Source of the DNA: Endotrypanum monterogeii
Taxonomy: Eukaryota; Euglenozoa; Kinetoplastea; Trypanosomatida; Trypanosomatidae
Direction: 5' to 3'
Assembly (NCBI GenBank): GCA_000333855.2
Contig: CM007320.1
Location: 993,821-1,057,820 of the forward strand
DNA: 64,000 nt
The notes under the pieces were generated by a model. It made no database searches. It had not been told where the DNA came from and worked only from the letters and a program-made list of their open reading frames with translations. Both the position numbers and the translations under genes were made by a program. This document shows, in pieces, positions 1 through 9,754 of the stretch (the stretch's first letter is position 1; each line of letters begins with the position of its first letter).

Positions 1-1150
1 AGCTGGCGGACGGGCAGAACGCCACGCCACGCAGAAGAGGGTTTACCATTCAAACACATCGTCATGACGACGCGGTGGTGCGTCGCTGCCACAGCCGCTG
101 CGCCACGCGTGGTGCGCGGTGCTCTGTGTGTGCGCTCTGCTGCGTCGTGTGTACTGGGCGCTTCTGTGGTGTGTGGTGTGTGTGAATCTGTCTGTCTATC
201 GCACGGTTAGTGCGTACATGTTGTGTGTGTGTGTGTGTCCCTGTCTGTCGTCGGTGTCCTGGTTCCTGTCTCTCTCGTGCGTGGCGCCATGGCTGCGCAC
301 GTGCGCCTGCTCCGCGGGCCCGCGCGTGCGCCGCAGCAATGCCTGTGCAGCCGCGTCCTTCGAATCCCGAAGCACCGCGAGGCAACTAGGACAACACCTC
401 ACCCCTGCGCCTTAGCGCAGCTGATCTCTCGCAAGCCGCTCAGGATCGATATGCTGTCTGTTTTTTACCCGAGCTGTTTTTTGTAAGTGGTATGTATGGA
501 AATGTTTTTCTCTTGCTGTGTGGCAGTGCACTATGCCAACCGAAGATGTCTTGTGTCTATTTTTCTGGGCAGCTACGCAGGGATGTGATTGTGTGTTTTT
601 TCGTAGTGAAAAGGAGGTGTAGTGCTTTATTTCCAGCTGAGGAAGGGAATGAATTAGTTTTTTGTGCTGCTGTGCAGGAACATTGTTGTCATTTGATTTT
701 TTTCAGCTGCTGCTTTAGTCCCAGAAGGAGATCTTGCATTGAAGTGAGTCTTTTGTTTTTGTTTTTGAGATAGCTCGCACAGGTCGCGATGGCGGTATGC
801 TCCAAGTCGCTACGGTGTACCAAGGTGAAGCGCGTAAGTAGTTGTATAGTCGTGTAGAGTTTCATCCTGCGTGTTCATGAAGATACATTGTAGCGATGAT
901 GCGCTGGTTCGCGTCTATCGAAAATCTCTACTAGATAGTGTAAATATCAGACCACCTCCTTTCCCCTCCGCTTGATCCACATTCTTACAACCTACCTCCC
1001 CCTTTCGCCATCTATATAAAGCGCACATATTTCTATATGTTTTCTCATGTATGTATATAATACATATATATATTTATATACATATTGCATCGCAAGCAGT
1101 ATCCGTGGAGACCTGAGCACTAGAGTGGGGTGCTAAAGCTGCGTCATCCG
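1..1150. other. Left-edge intergenic region
   Basis: I see no gene that I can support here. One frame is open from the window edge to a TGA at 65-67 and could be the last codons of an upstream + strand gene, but it is too short to judge. Positions 118-270 are GT-rich. A pyrimidine-rich stretch at about 955-1010 followed by AG at 1020-1021 is a plausible trans-splice acceptor for the EF-hand gene, giving a 5' UTR of about 130 nt. Confidence 0.5.
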
Positions 1151-1918
1151 ATGACCTCATCGTTTCTGCGCGAAGACATTAGAGAGGTCTTCAACATTTT
1201 CGACGAAGATTGCTCGGGAACGATCACCATACAGGAAGTAGGGCGTGCCTTGCACACGATCACGGGTCAGCGAGTAGCGCGATCAGAACTACTGAAGCTC
1301 ATCGTCTATGCGGAAGACGTGGTGGCGAGAGGGGCCCAGGGAGAGCAGAAAAAACGCGACCCGAAGACACATCAGTCACAACCAAACGCTCTGAGCACCG
1401 AAGGTCAAAGTTTGCAATCTGTGGAGGAAAATGTGGATGGAGAAGCCCATGCTCTAACCACTGCCGACTCCATGAGCTTCTCAGGGCATATGCCTACACT
1501 TGATTCAACGGGTGCGCTAGAAAACAACTTTTCCGTGGAAGCAGTATCCTCGGCAGCCCAGCAGGACTCCACGGTGGCGAGTCAGGAAAATTTCATGACG
1601 CACCGCTCCCACCTGCTGGATGGAAGCGACGGCATCGATATCGAAGTCTTCGAGCAGCTCGTCTTGCACAAACTGAATCACCGAAGCTACGAGGAAGAGT
1701 TGGAGTACATATTCGAAGTGCTTCAAGACAAGTCGTTCGTCGGTTTTATCACGAAGGAGAGCATCCGGCATGCAGCCGTCGAGACGCGGGAGCCATTAAC
1801 TGAGACAGAGATAGCAGAAATGTTCGACCCACTCGTGACGGGAGTGTCGACTGCTGCGCTGGATCTTTCGGCGTTTATGGATCTTCAGCTAAAAGCTCGA
1901 AAAGCAGAGGAATCCTAG
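1151..1918 (+). CDS. Centrin-like EF-hand calcium-binding protein
   Basis: Predicted protein of 255 residues. Residues 18-29 form a canonical EF-hand loop (DEDCSGTITIQE) inside a helix-loop-helix that resembles the first EF-hand of centrins (REVFNIFDEDCSG). A second centrin-like half follows near the C-terminus, with the helix YEEELEYIFEVL and a degenerate loop DKSFVGFITKES. A hydrophilic low-complexity insert of roughly 85 residues, rich in Gln and Ser, separates the halves, which makes the protein longer than ordinary centrins (about 160-200 residues). In centrins these pairs bind calcium and basal-body, flagellar or Sfi1-like partners; a similar role here is inference. Only the first loop keeps all calcium ligands, so one strong site is expected. 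The start is the first ATG in frame, downstream of the AG at 1020-1021. It ends in TAG, 72 nt before a long TA microsatellite. Confidence 0.75.
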   Translation: MTSSFLREDIREVFNIFDEDCSGTITIQEVGRALHTITGQRVARSELLKLIVYAEDVVARGAQGEQKKRDPKTHQSQPNALSTEGQSLQSVEENVDGEAHALTTADSMSFSGHMPTLDSTGALENNFSVEAVSSAAQQDSTVASQENFMTHRSHLLDGSDGIDIEVFEQLVLHKLNHRSYEEELEYIFEVLQDKSFVGFITKESIRHAAVETREPLTETEIAEMFDPLVTGVSTAALDLSAFMDLQLKARKAEES

Positions 1919-1988
1919 TGTGGAGACATGCACTGGTAAACAAACACAAATATGTGTGCGAACGAGAGAATATCTGCGCTGCTGTGTA

Positions 1989-1989
<1 letters not shown>

Positions 1990-2027
<38 letters not shown>
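1990..2027. repeat. (TA)n microsatellite
   Basis: Perfect TA tract in the 3' flank of the EF-hand gene. Confidence 0.9.
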
Positions 2028-2028
<1 letters not shown>

Positions 2029-2698
2029 TACGAACGTATACAATGTACTTTACATCAACTCTATGGGGAACTAATTGGCCAATGTATGCCTGTGTGTGTC
2101 TGCGTGCGACCGGCACACGCGCACAGGACTCCATTCAATGCCAAGAGGATTGCTTTGGGAAATCAAATTATCAAGGAAGGTATGAAGCATTCGGGATCGC
2201 TCATCGATTTTCTTTTATTCAGCCAAGACACCGCTTTGAGTGTGTAGAAGCGAGGGAAATACTAACAGAAATCATTGTGTAGACCTCAGCAGTGAACGCA
2301 CATAACCACCCCGGCAGCTCGCCACGCTGTCTTCCCCAGGGGTGTTGCACTAAGTGTTCTTGAGGAAGCATGGTGGTGCTGTTGAGGTTATCAGAGTCGC
2401 GTATGCCCGACGAGTCTGCCGCATGAACGGGGCTAACCTGCATCATGTTGTATCAGCGTGCGGTTCAATCGGCACTCATATGCATCCTCGAATCCTTCCC
2501 TCGCTCGCACGCTCTCGTTACCGCTTGTGTTTTGGTGCTGGAATAATTGTCTCTCTTGTGCCCCCCCCCCCCTGTAACGCTGCGCATGGGGGAATGAAGG
2601 TCCCTCCGCAGGTCGAGGGTGCTGTGTACGCATCGATGTCCTCACACAGCACCACGCCTCAATGCCTCATCGGTGTACTTATTTTCATTCTCGCTCTG

Positions 2699-2719
2699 TT
2701 TTTTTTTTTTTTCCTTTAG
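2699..2719 (+). promoter_or_regulatory. Predicted trans-splice acceptor, FYVE-like gene
   Basis: T-run followed by CCTTTAG; AG at 2718-2719. This is the classic trypanosomatid polypyrimidine-AG arrangement, 253 nt upstream of the ATG. Confidence 0.55.
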
Positions 2720-2972
2720 TAACCTCTCCACCGTTTCTTCCTGGGGCCTCTCGCTCTTTTACTTCGCTCCCCAGATCTTTCCTATTGAAGCGGCTGCCGT
2801 CTGATGATCCTCAAGCGGCTGCCGAAGACGTGAAATTTCTGTTTTTGCTTTTCCGTGGCGGGGGAAAGAGGGTGAACCGGAAAAGAAGCGGTCACAAAGG
2901 GGAGGAGGCACACATACACACACATATATATATATCTTTATATATCGAAATACTCGATTGGGATTGGTTAGA

Positions 2973-3725
2973 ATGGCGAAGTCCTCGGAGAAGTCGACAC
3001 CTGGTCAGCGGTGCGCTGTGTGTGAGCGTGACTTCAGTCTCGCACTGTGGAAGCACACATGCGATGAGTGTCGCATGACTGTTTGCGATGACTGCGCCCC
3101 TCGAAAAACGAAGGACATCGACGCAGAGGGGAAGACGACGAAGCGGCGGGTATGCAAGACCTGCATCACTACTGGGCGCCATCGAGTACTTGCCGCTGGT
3201 CAAAACTCAGCCACCGGTGGTGCACCGGGAAGTTGCGCGCCTCGCCTGGACCCAAACAGCGAGGCCGAACGAGAGCGTCGGGCGCGCCTCATCGAGGAGC
3301 GCAAGAAAGCACAGCAAAGCCGCGGGCTTCCACAACATGCTGACGGTGAAGCAAGCACGAGAGCTGCGGTTGTCGGAAAGAAGCCCGCATTGGCACCTCC
3401 CCCTCTTACCCTCTCAGTTGCACCACCCTCAACCGCGCCAGCTCCAGCACCACCGCTCACCAACCCCGGTAACCCAGAGCGCGTGGTCAACCCTGCCCTG
3501 GAAGCGGCGATGCGACGGCAGCAGCAGCAGCAAGCTCACCGCGGCGCTTCAGCATCCCCATCAGGGACTAGCATATCTCCAGAAAAGACGCAGCTTATTC
3601 ACGCAATTGAGACACTTTTGGCGAAGCATCGCGAGGATCCGCCGCTGGGGTTGCGAGCCTCCGATGAAACCAAGCTTCGAGGGTATCTTCAGTTCCTCAA
3701 GAATAAGTACCACGTGAACGAGTAG
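2973..3725 (+). CDS. FYVE-like zinc finger protein
   Basis: Predicted protein of 250 residues. The first 64 residues carry eight cysteines in four pairs (C14/C17, C30/C33, C38/C41, C61/C64), the spacing of a FYVE/FYVE-related cross-brace finger. The region WKHTCDEC at 26-33 sits where classical FYVE domains have R(R/K)HHCRxCG, so the basic PI3P-binding patch is only partly kept (K27, H28); direct PI3P binding is therefore uncertain. A Pro/Ala-rich linker with a short Gln run follows. The last ~50 residues form a predicted helical segment (SPEKTQLIHAIETLL ... GYLQFLKNKYHV). FYVE-like fingers usually act on endosomal membranes or, when degenerate, as protein-binding modules. The start chosen is the first ATG (2973); no ATG precedes it in frame. 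Confidence 0.7.
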   Translation: MAKSSEKSTPGQRCAVCERDFSLALWKHTCDECRMTVCDDCAPRKTKDIDAEGKTTKRRVCKTCITTGRHRVLAAGQNSATGGAPGSCAPRLDPNSEAERERRARLIEERKKAQQSRGLPQHADGEASTRAAVVGKKPALAPPPLTLSVAPPSTAPAPAPPLTNPGNPERVVNPALEAAMRRQQQQQAHRGASASPSGTSISPEKTQLIHAIETLLAKHREDPPLGLRASDETKLRGYLQFLKNKYHVNE

Positions 3726-4988
3726 CCGGGAACGTTGGCTCAGCGTGTCTGGCACACAAATCTCCCAGTTTTGTTCCATCGTCCCACGACGTGCAAGGGC
3801 CGCCGCCCCCCCCCCACCACACACACACACGCACACAGGAAAGGGGAGTGGCAGACTAGTGCTAGATTATCTTTTTTTTTTTAATTGTGTCTATCGCTCG
3901 TCTTTGGTTGTTGCTGTACCAGTTCTCGAGCTCGACACCTGTGGTGACGTGGGTATGTAGAGGTTTTGCTGTCTTACCAGCGCCGTACCTCTCCCTTTTC
4001 CCATACTCGTCTTCCTTGGTTTCTTCTGTTCTTGTTGCTTTCATTCCCATGCATCCGTGCTTTCACCATCACAACCTGTACCATCTCCGTAGGTCCTTTT
4101 TTTTTTTACCACTCTTTCCTTCTCCACCATCCTCACCTTTCCCTATGGTGTGACTTTGAAACGCTAGGAGGTGGGGTGCAGTGATAACGTAACTTCCTCG
4201 TAGCCAAATGTGGCGACGCAGGAGCGGTATCGTTCTGGACAAATTTGTTTAGTACACAACACTCCCTTCGCAGGCAACCTGCATCCCCCTGTCGTCTCAC
4301 CTCCCCTACCTACTTCCCCCCTCCTCTCTTCCTCATTAGCCTTGCGGTTGCCTTCCTTCCCGCGCCACCCTCTCCAGAGGGTATACAACTCAACTCGGAG
4401 CCTGAACTGTTATAAAAATCGCAAGCCACGCTTTCCTCAGCTACGCGTGAGAGCTAACTGTACCACTCACGCAGTTGTACGTGGAAGCCGACTGCTGTAG
4501 ACTCACTCGCAACATTGTCTCCGGGGGGTGTCTGGGGGAATAAACGACGCACACGGGCTTGCATCATCACCCGACCACTCTCACGCTCGCACCGCCCCCC
4601 CCCCTCCCCCTCTCCTCTTGCACACACGTACAGACACCTACAGCCGCACACGCGTTGTTCCTCTTCTGTTCAACCACCCGTAAAGTACAACCGAAAGCGG
4701 CATACATTATTTTCTTTCAAAAGGTGATTAGAAGCGCAAATCACAGCACGGCGCTCCTTTTCTCCTTGCACAGTGTTGACCCATCACGTTCTCGGTAGCG
4801 AAGGGAGAGGAAAGAAGGTAGAAGTGGGCGGCGAATCTCCATTTAATGTCTTTCATGGGTGAAACTCATCTGCCTCATTTTCTTTTCATGTGTGTGTGTG
4901 TGTGTCTACGGCGAGGAGGCTGTGAAATCTTTATGGTCAGAAGGGTGACGAATAGGAGGAAGACGAGTCACGTTCATATTCAGCTACC
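3726..4988. other. Intergenic region, pyrimidine-rich
   Basis: No gene seen. Several strong pyrimidine tracts occur (about 4095-4140, 4280-4337, 4590-4620), each followed by an AG (for example 4338-4339 and 4632-4633). Any of these could serve as trans-splice acceptor for the membrane-protein gene at 4989. A short GT tract lies at about 4889-4904. Confidence 0.6.
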
Positions 4989-6347
4989 ATGCAAGATCAA
5001 AAGCTCGCGTTGCTCATCGCCCTCGTCGTCGTCTTCGTGGTACTAGCAACCTTACTTATATTTCTCATATATCGGTTCGGCAAGCACCGATGCGTCTGCT
5101 TCTGGAAGACAAAAAAGACAACCGACACCCTCTATGTCGACCGCATCACTTCTACGAAGCACGACCTTCATGAGGCAGGGAAGGATGCCTTCGGTGACTT
5201 GTACCGAGGCGACCCACGCATATACCCCAGTACTCATCTGCTATACTTTCTTGACTTCCAAGGGGAACTGCATTGGATCAACTTCAAGAAGAAGCCAGCA
5301 TCTAAAATCGACACCGAATCAGCGATGCAGCAACACATCTTTCACACATTGAGGCCGACGACTGGAGAGGGCAACGGAGCGTTCCCTCTTATCCCTGAGA
5401 TGTTGGCGCTGTCGTATGTAACCGATTACCAGACTCTGGTGGTAATGGACCTCGATCGCCTGCTCGCCCGCGACACTGATTTCGGCGCCAGAATGCTTCA
5501 CACGGCAGCGCGGCCATTATTACTATCGTGCCTCAGAGAGGGTGATGCTAATGGCACCGTGTTCACGGCTCTGAGTCGCCACGGATATACCGTTGGAGGG
5601 GCTGCCGTGACGCCTGCCACGCCAAGAAGTATCCAGTATTCGGGACGAGATGCGGGAACATCGCCGGAGCCAAATCAGCAGAAAATTGAAGTAGACCTTC
5701 GCAAGTATCACATGAACCCAATGTCTAAGGCCCCAGCGATTGCCGTGTCTTCGGCCCAGACAGATATAGCTCCCCCAACGGGCCCCCCACCTCTGTCCTC
5801 CCGGTCTCTTCCACCAACGAATGTCAGCACCACGGGTATGCTCGACACCTCGGGCATGGCCCCCACTCCTGTCATCCACCCGTTCAACACCCATCGCATC
5901 ACCACCACCACCCTCGTTTCGGTGACAGCTGCCTCCTATACGGTTCTTCATAGCAGTGGTAGTCGCACGGCGCTGGACACAGCAAATACAGCAACCATCG
6001 AAGCAGCGCGGCTGCAGTGGAACCGACGTCAAAGCCTTGTGGTACCTCTTCTCTCAGGGGTGCTTTCAGGATGTACGTGCGTTATCGATCCTGTAACAGA
6101 AGAAGCAGCACTACTCACATCCTCTGTGGCAAACCCTGCGCACCTCGGCAAGCGGGAGCCTATTGTGTGCGAGCGTGCCGATGCGCTCTACTACACAATT
6201 GAGCGCATGAACTCAACGATGTGGCTACCGTTCGACAGGCCCTTTTGTCTTCCCGCTGGCCGTTGGTGCGTGCGTGCCCGCGATGTGCTCTACAGAGACG
6301 ATAGCAGCAAAACGGTTGCGACGGTATTCACGGTCAACGCGTTGTGA
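4989..6347 (+). CDS. Single-pass membrane protein, kinetoplastid hypothetical
   Basis: Predicted protein of 452 residues that I do not recognise. An N-terminal hydrophobic segment (about residues 6-28, ending LLIFLIYRF) is followed by basic and cysteine residues (GKHRCVCFWKTKK), which looks like a signal anchor with a short lumenal or outer N-terminus. The middle (about 215-300) is Pro/Ser/Thr-rich and probably disordered. The flanking parts are compositionally normal: an N-terminal block containing YFLDFQGELHWINF and a C-terminal block ending with LPAGRWCVRARDVLYRD. That last block has a beta-sandwich-like feel, but I can name no family. The start is the first ATG after the (GT)n stretch; stop is TGA. 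Function unknown; anchoring to an internal membrane is the only supportable inference. Confidence 0.75.
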   Translation: MQDQKLALLIALVVVFVVLATLLIFLIYRFGKHRCVCFWKTKKTTDTLYVDRITSTKHDLHEAGKDAFGDLYRGDPRIYPSTHLLYFLDFQGELHWINFKKKPASKIDTESAMQQHIFHTLRPTTGEGNGAFPLIPEMLALSYVTDYQTLVVMDLDRLLARDTDFGARMLHTAARPLLLSCLREGDANGTVFTALSRHGYTVGGAAVTPATPRSIQYSGRDAGTSPEPNQQKIEVDLRKYHMNPMSKAPAIAVSSAQTDIAPPTGPPPLSSRSLPPTNVSTTGMLDTSGMAPTPVIHPFNTHRITTTTLVSVTAASYTVLHSSGSRTALDTANTATIEAARLQWNRRQSLVVPLLSGVLSGCTCVIDPVTEEAALLTSSVANPAHLGKREPIVCERADALYYTIERMNSTMWLPFDRPFCLPAGRWCVRARDVLYRDDSSKTVATVFTVNAL

Positions 6348-7654
6348 CCATCGTAGAGCTACGGTCTTTCGATAACTACTAAAAAATCAGTTCACGGAAG
6401 AAATCATTCAAGGCCTCTGTGTGTGTGTGTGTGTGTGTATGCGTGCTGCTCTGTTCTGTTCGTGTTTCACCATCCGTCTGCGCATCATCACATAACTAGC
6501 CTCATGCTTACCGCATTTAGCACTGGCTTTGCCTCCAATCTTTCCTCTCTTCTTTGGGGCAAGGCTGCAAATAAGAGGAACTACTACAAGTGTTTCGAAT
6601 TATAACGAGTACAACCCCCTTCGGTGGTGTGAGAGCGTTATGAGGATCTCTTCACTACAAAACGATTACTTATTATATATTTTTTTTCTTCTCATCACCT
6701 CATCTCTGCTTTGCTTTGATTTATGTTTGCGGTTTTTTTTTTCTTACTCGAAAATGCGTCATTTTTTTTTCTTTTGTGTAGAAAGGCTGATCTCTCCTGC
6801 TGTATGCATTCTTTCAACCCCCCCCTCCCCGCGCGTATGTGTAGTCGTATGTATATGTATGTGTATATGTATGTGTATCTGTGTGTGTAGGTGAAGGGAT
6901 GGGTGGGTGAGCTCGCCTCATTCGCTTTGAGACCCACACATACAGCCCCCCCTCCCCTCTCAGCTCTTCCTCCTCCTCCTCTTTCTCCTCAAAAGCACAT
7001 GGAGCGAAAACGGGAACGCATAGTGCTTATATATATATATATATATATATTTGTTTGTCAATGAGCAGATGCGGCACGCCGTGCCAACTGCTTGCTCGAC
7101 ATTGACAGTGTCCTCGTTATATTCCGTTCCCTTTTTGCGCCGAACCTCCTCAAATGTGATAGCCTTCATACTAGGCGGTAGTTGTGAAAAAAAAAACGGA
7201 AAGAAAAAAAAACAAGGGCAACACTTCAACCCCGACTCCGAGACGTACAAAGCAATGGAAAGAAGAAGAATAATTGCAAGGATCACCCTGATATGCTGTC
7301 GCATGAACGTGTTTGTCTGAGGAAATATATTGCACCCCTCGTGCTCACTACGATAATAACCTCGCACTCCCCCCCCCTTCTCTATGTGCCTAATACACGA
7401 TCGCTGTCGCCCTTTCCCTCTCTAGCGTACACGCCTCCTTTGTTGTTTTGTCAGCATACGATGACACGTGAGCAGTTATCAGGCCCTCTTGCTAGTGTGT
7501 GCCCGTTTTTGGATGTGTCTTGTTTCATGCGAGGTGCACCAGAAGGAGTATTCCCTGAGCTAACATATCGGGTGTGAACAAAGCCCTGTCGACCGTGCGC
7601 TACACGTGGCCGAAGCATACGGGGAAACAACATTAAAGCACGACGCGTAAGGTC
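6348..7654. other. Intergenic region with microsatellites
   Basis: No gene seen. Contains a GT tract (about 6419-6438), several T-runs, GT-rich repeats at 6838-6890 and a (TA)n tract at about 7029-7050. The best splice acceptor is the pyrimidine tract 7369-7423 with AG at 7424-7425, about 230 nt before the next ATG. Confidence 0.6.
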
Positions 7655-9754
7655 ATGCTTCACTGTACTTTGGCGACGGTGCTAAGCAGAAGTATCTGCG
7701 AGGCAGAAAGAATGCTTCAGCCGAGTTGGACGCCGCTGCTTCAGGTGAAAGATGTGGCGCAAACATTGCTCTGCTGCGAGACGCAAGCATTCCTCGAGGC
7801 GCAACTGGCCAAGAATGCGGGCCCGACTGATGACGTGCCCATCTTCACTATCGTTTACGTAGCTGCCCTCCACGCTATCCACTCGGGCCTTGCGGCGCCA
7901 GTTCAATGGACAACGGCGCGAGACAGCCCCTTCCGCACCTCGATGCCTAGTAAGTGCCTATCGCCGACAGGCACAGAAGCAGCGCAAGTCATCGCTGGTG
8001 TCTGCGAGCGAATCTTACTCGCCAGCGCCGAGACAGCGAATGCGTACTTCAGCCAGCTGTTGCATGAGAGTGGCATGGGGATACCGCTTCTGGCGCTTGT
8101 GCTCCGCGCGTACGCCGAAGTGGCGGTAGACATACTCCCTGGCAATTCAGAGGATACAAAGTACCCTCAGAGCTGTATCGATCACCTTCTTCTGGCCACG
8201 CACTCGCTGACCGAGGCCACGTCAGACGACGCACTCACCATCGCCCATCCGATTCTTCTTCATGTCGCCCGCGTAAGTGGCCGTACCCAAGAGGCAATGC
8301 AGCTTCTGGGCCGCCCGACCTACCGCATCAACCCATTGCTAACAGGGATTGGCCTCTCCGACTACGTCGCGTATTATGCAGAAGCTGCTCTCGTACTCGC
8401 TGCGCATAAACAGTACGCGAGCGCCACCTATGTGATTTCACCGCTAAGCCAACTTCTTTTGACCTGCAACACGAGGAAAAGCAAAACCGAAGGTGGTAGC
8501 AAGGAGAAGGAAGCGGAGGTCCCGACGTGGCTGGAAACGGTAGAAGAGAATGAGGAGGGGGCCGGTGGTGGCGATGCCAATCTTAGCCGGGCCTCTGTCA
8601 CTGGGTCTAGCGCCTCCTCCTCTGCGCAACCACAGGTGCTGCTCTACCCTTGGTACCGCACGGAGCGCATCGGGGAGACGCACCAGTACACAAGCGCCGT
8701 AGAGACGAAAGACGGAGGCGCTGGGGTGAATACAGCCGTCTCAAAAGGCGTTTCGGTCCCGTCCGCCGTCGAACGCAGAATTGGCCGCCGCGCGGTTGCT
8801 TGGGCTAATCGTTTGGGCATTGTGTTGCTTGCTGCCGCCTTCGGCGGTGGCAACCCGCGTGGCACGATGGCGCTCATTGAGTCAGCTAGAAGGCCACCTC
8901 TGGAGAACAAAGAAGCGCCGTCCATGTGGAGTGGCATGGAGTCGGAAATACCGGGCCACGTGTGCTTTCCAAATCCGCTGTTTTCTCTCCTCACAGAAAC
9001 AACCCCCATCTCGCTCTACTCCCTCCTCCCCGTCGCCGTGACAAGTAAGGAGCCGAGTACACGAGCCTATACAGATCTCCTCAGGGCAATCGCGCGTCGA
9101 GATAAGGCAAGTGCAGAGAAGTGCCTAAGCGCAGCTGCCAATGTTGCGGTCTTCACCGCGGACCTCACGCTGGATTTGGTGAGGGCAACTATAATGCATC
9201 AGCTTCCGCGACACATCGTACTGGATATGTCGCGCATGTACGCCCACGTGCCAATGCAGCTGCTCCTGGATCGGATACAACTTACACTCACTGATGCGCA
9301 GACAAGCGAAGAAATGGTGGCAGAGAAAATCGTGGAGGTCAGAAGAAAGACGTCGGACACTGCCAAAGTTGACATCAGGCTGGCGCTTGTCCGACTGCTA
9401 GCTGAGATGTGCGCTACTGGTGAGCTCGCATCCTGTCACATGTGCACCGCTTCGCCATGCTCTCCTGGTGCAGCGGTGGGTACACAGCTCACCCCTTACA
9501 CTATCGAAGAGGCAGTAAGAAAGCTGAACAAGGACACCTCGTGGCTTGTGGTTGACACGGCCAGCGTAAAGTGGACACTGCCGTCCCGTGTAACTCTCTT
9601 ACAGCGCTGTACACAAATCGTGGAGCTCCAAGTAAACCAGGGCCCTACATGCACTCTTCCAGTCCCTTCAGCGCAACTGCTGGAACAGTTGCAAGAGCTC
9701 CGGAAGGTCGTCGACGCTGATACCGAAGACATTCGTGGCATGCAGACTGCTTAA
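7655..9754 (+). CDS. PCI-domain protein, COP9 signalosome subunit 3-like
   Basis: Predicted protein of 699 residues, alpha-helical throughout. Its order of recognisable segments recalls CSN3. There is a helical-repeat section (VAYYAEAALVLAAHKQYASA), then a segment AYTDLLRAIARRDKASAEK. A PCI/winged-helix-like stretch follows (SRMYAHVPMQLLLDRIQLT), close to the S-L-x-D-I-A/R-x-Q-L-S pattern that ends the CSN3 repeat region, and then a long helix at the C-terminus (SAQLLEQLQELRKVVD). Acidic, glycine-rich low-complexity sequence interrupts the middle. CSN3 is a scaffold of the deneddylating COP9 complex; eIF3 and proteasome-lid PCI subunits are the alternatives. The call rests on remembered family patterns, not on a search. 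Start: first ATG; a second in-frame ATG lies at 7712. Confidence 0.5.
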   Translation: MLHCTLATVLSRSICEAERMLQPSWTPLLQVKDVAQTLLCCETQAFLEAQLAKNAGPTDDVPIFTIVYVAALHAIHSGLAAPVQWTTARDSPFRTSMPSKCLSPTGTEAAQVIAGVCERILLASAETANAYFSQLLHESGMGIPLLALVLRAYAEVAVDILPGNSEDTKYPQSCIDHLLLATHSLTEATSDDALTIAHPILLHVARVSGRTQEAMQLLGRPTYRINPLLTGIGLSDYVAYYAEAALVLAAHKQYASATYVISPLSQLLLTCNTRKSKTEGGSKEKEAEVPTWLETVEENEEGAGGGDANLSRASVTGSSASSSAQPQVLLYPWYRTERIGETHQYTSAVETKDGGAGVNTAVSKGVSVPSAVERRIGRRAVAWANRLGIVLLAAAFGGGNPRGTMALIESARRPPLENKEAPSMWSGMESEIPGHVCFPNPLFSLLTETTPISLYSLLPVAVTSKEPSTRAYTDLLRAIARRDKASAEKCLSAAANVAVFTADLTLDLVRATIMHQLPRHIVLDMSRMYAHVPMQLLLDRIQLTLTDAQTSEEMVAEKIVEVRRKTSDTAKVDIRLALVRLLAEMCATGELASCHMCTASPCSPGAAVGTQLTPYTIEEAVRKLNKDTSWLVVDTASVKWTLPSRVTLLQRCTQIVELQVNQGPTCTLPVPSAQLLEQLQELRKVVDADTEDIRGMQTA

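Larger units (their letters stand above)
1919..2972. other. Intergenic region with TA microsatellite and splice acceptor
   Basis: Holds the 3' UTR of the EF-hand gene, a (TA)n tract at about 1990-2027, a C-run near 2563-2572 and a pure T-run at 2699-2712 that runs into CCTTTAG. The AG at 2718-2719 is the best trans-splice acceptor for the FYVE-like gene. No convincing open frame is present. Confidence 0.6.
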
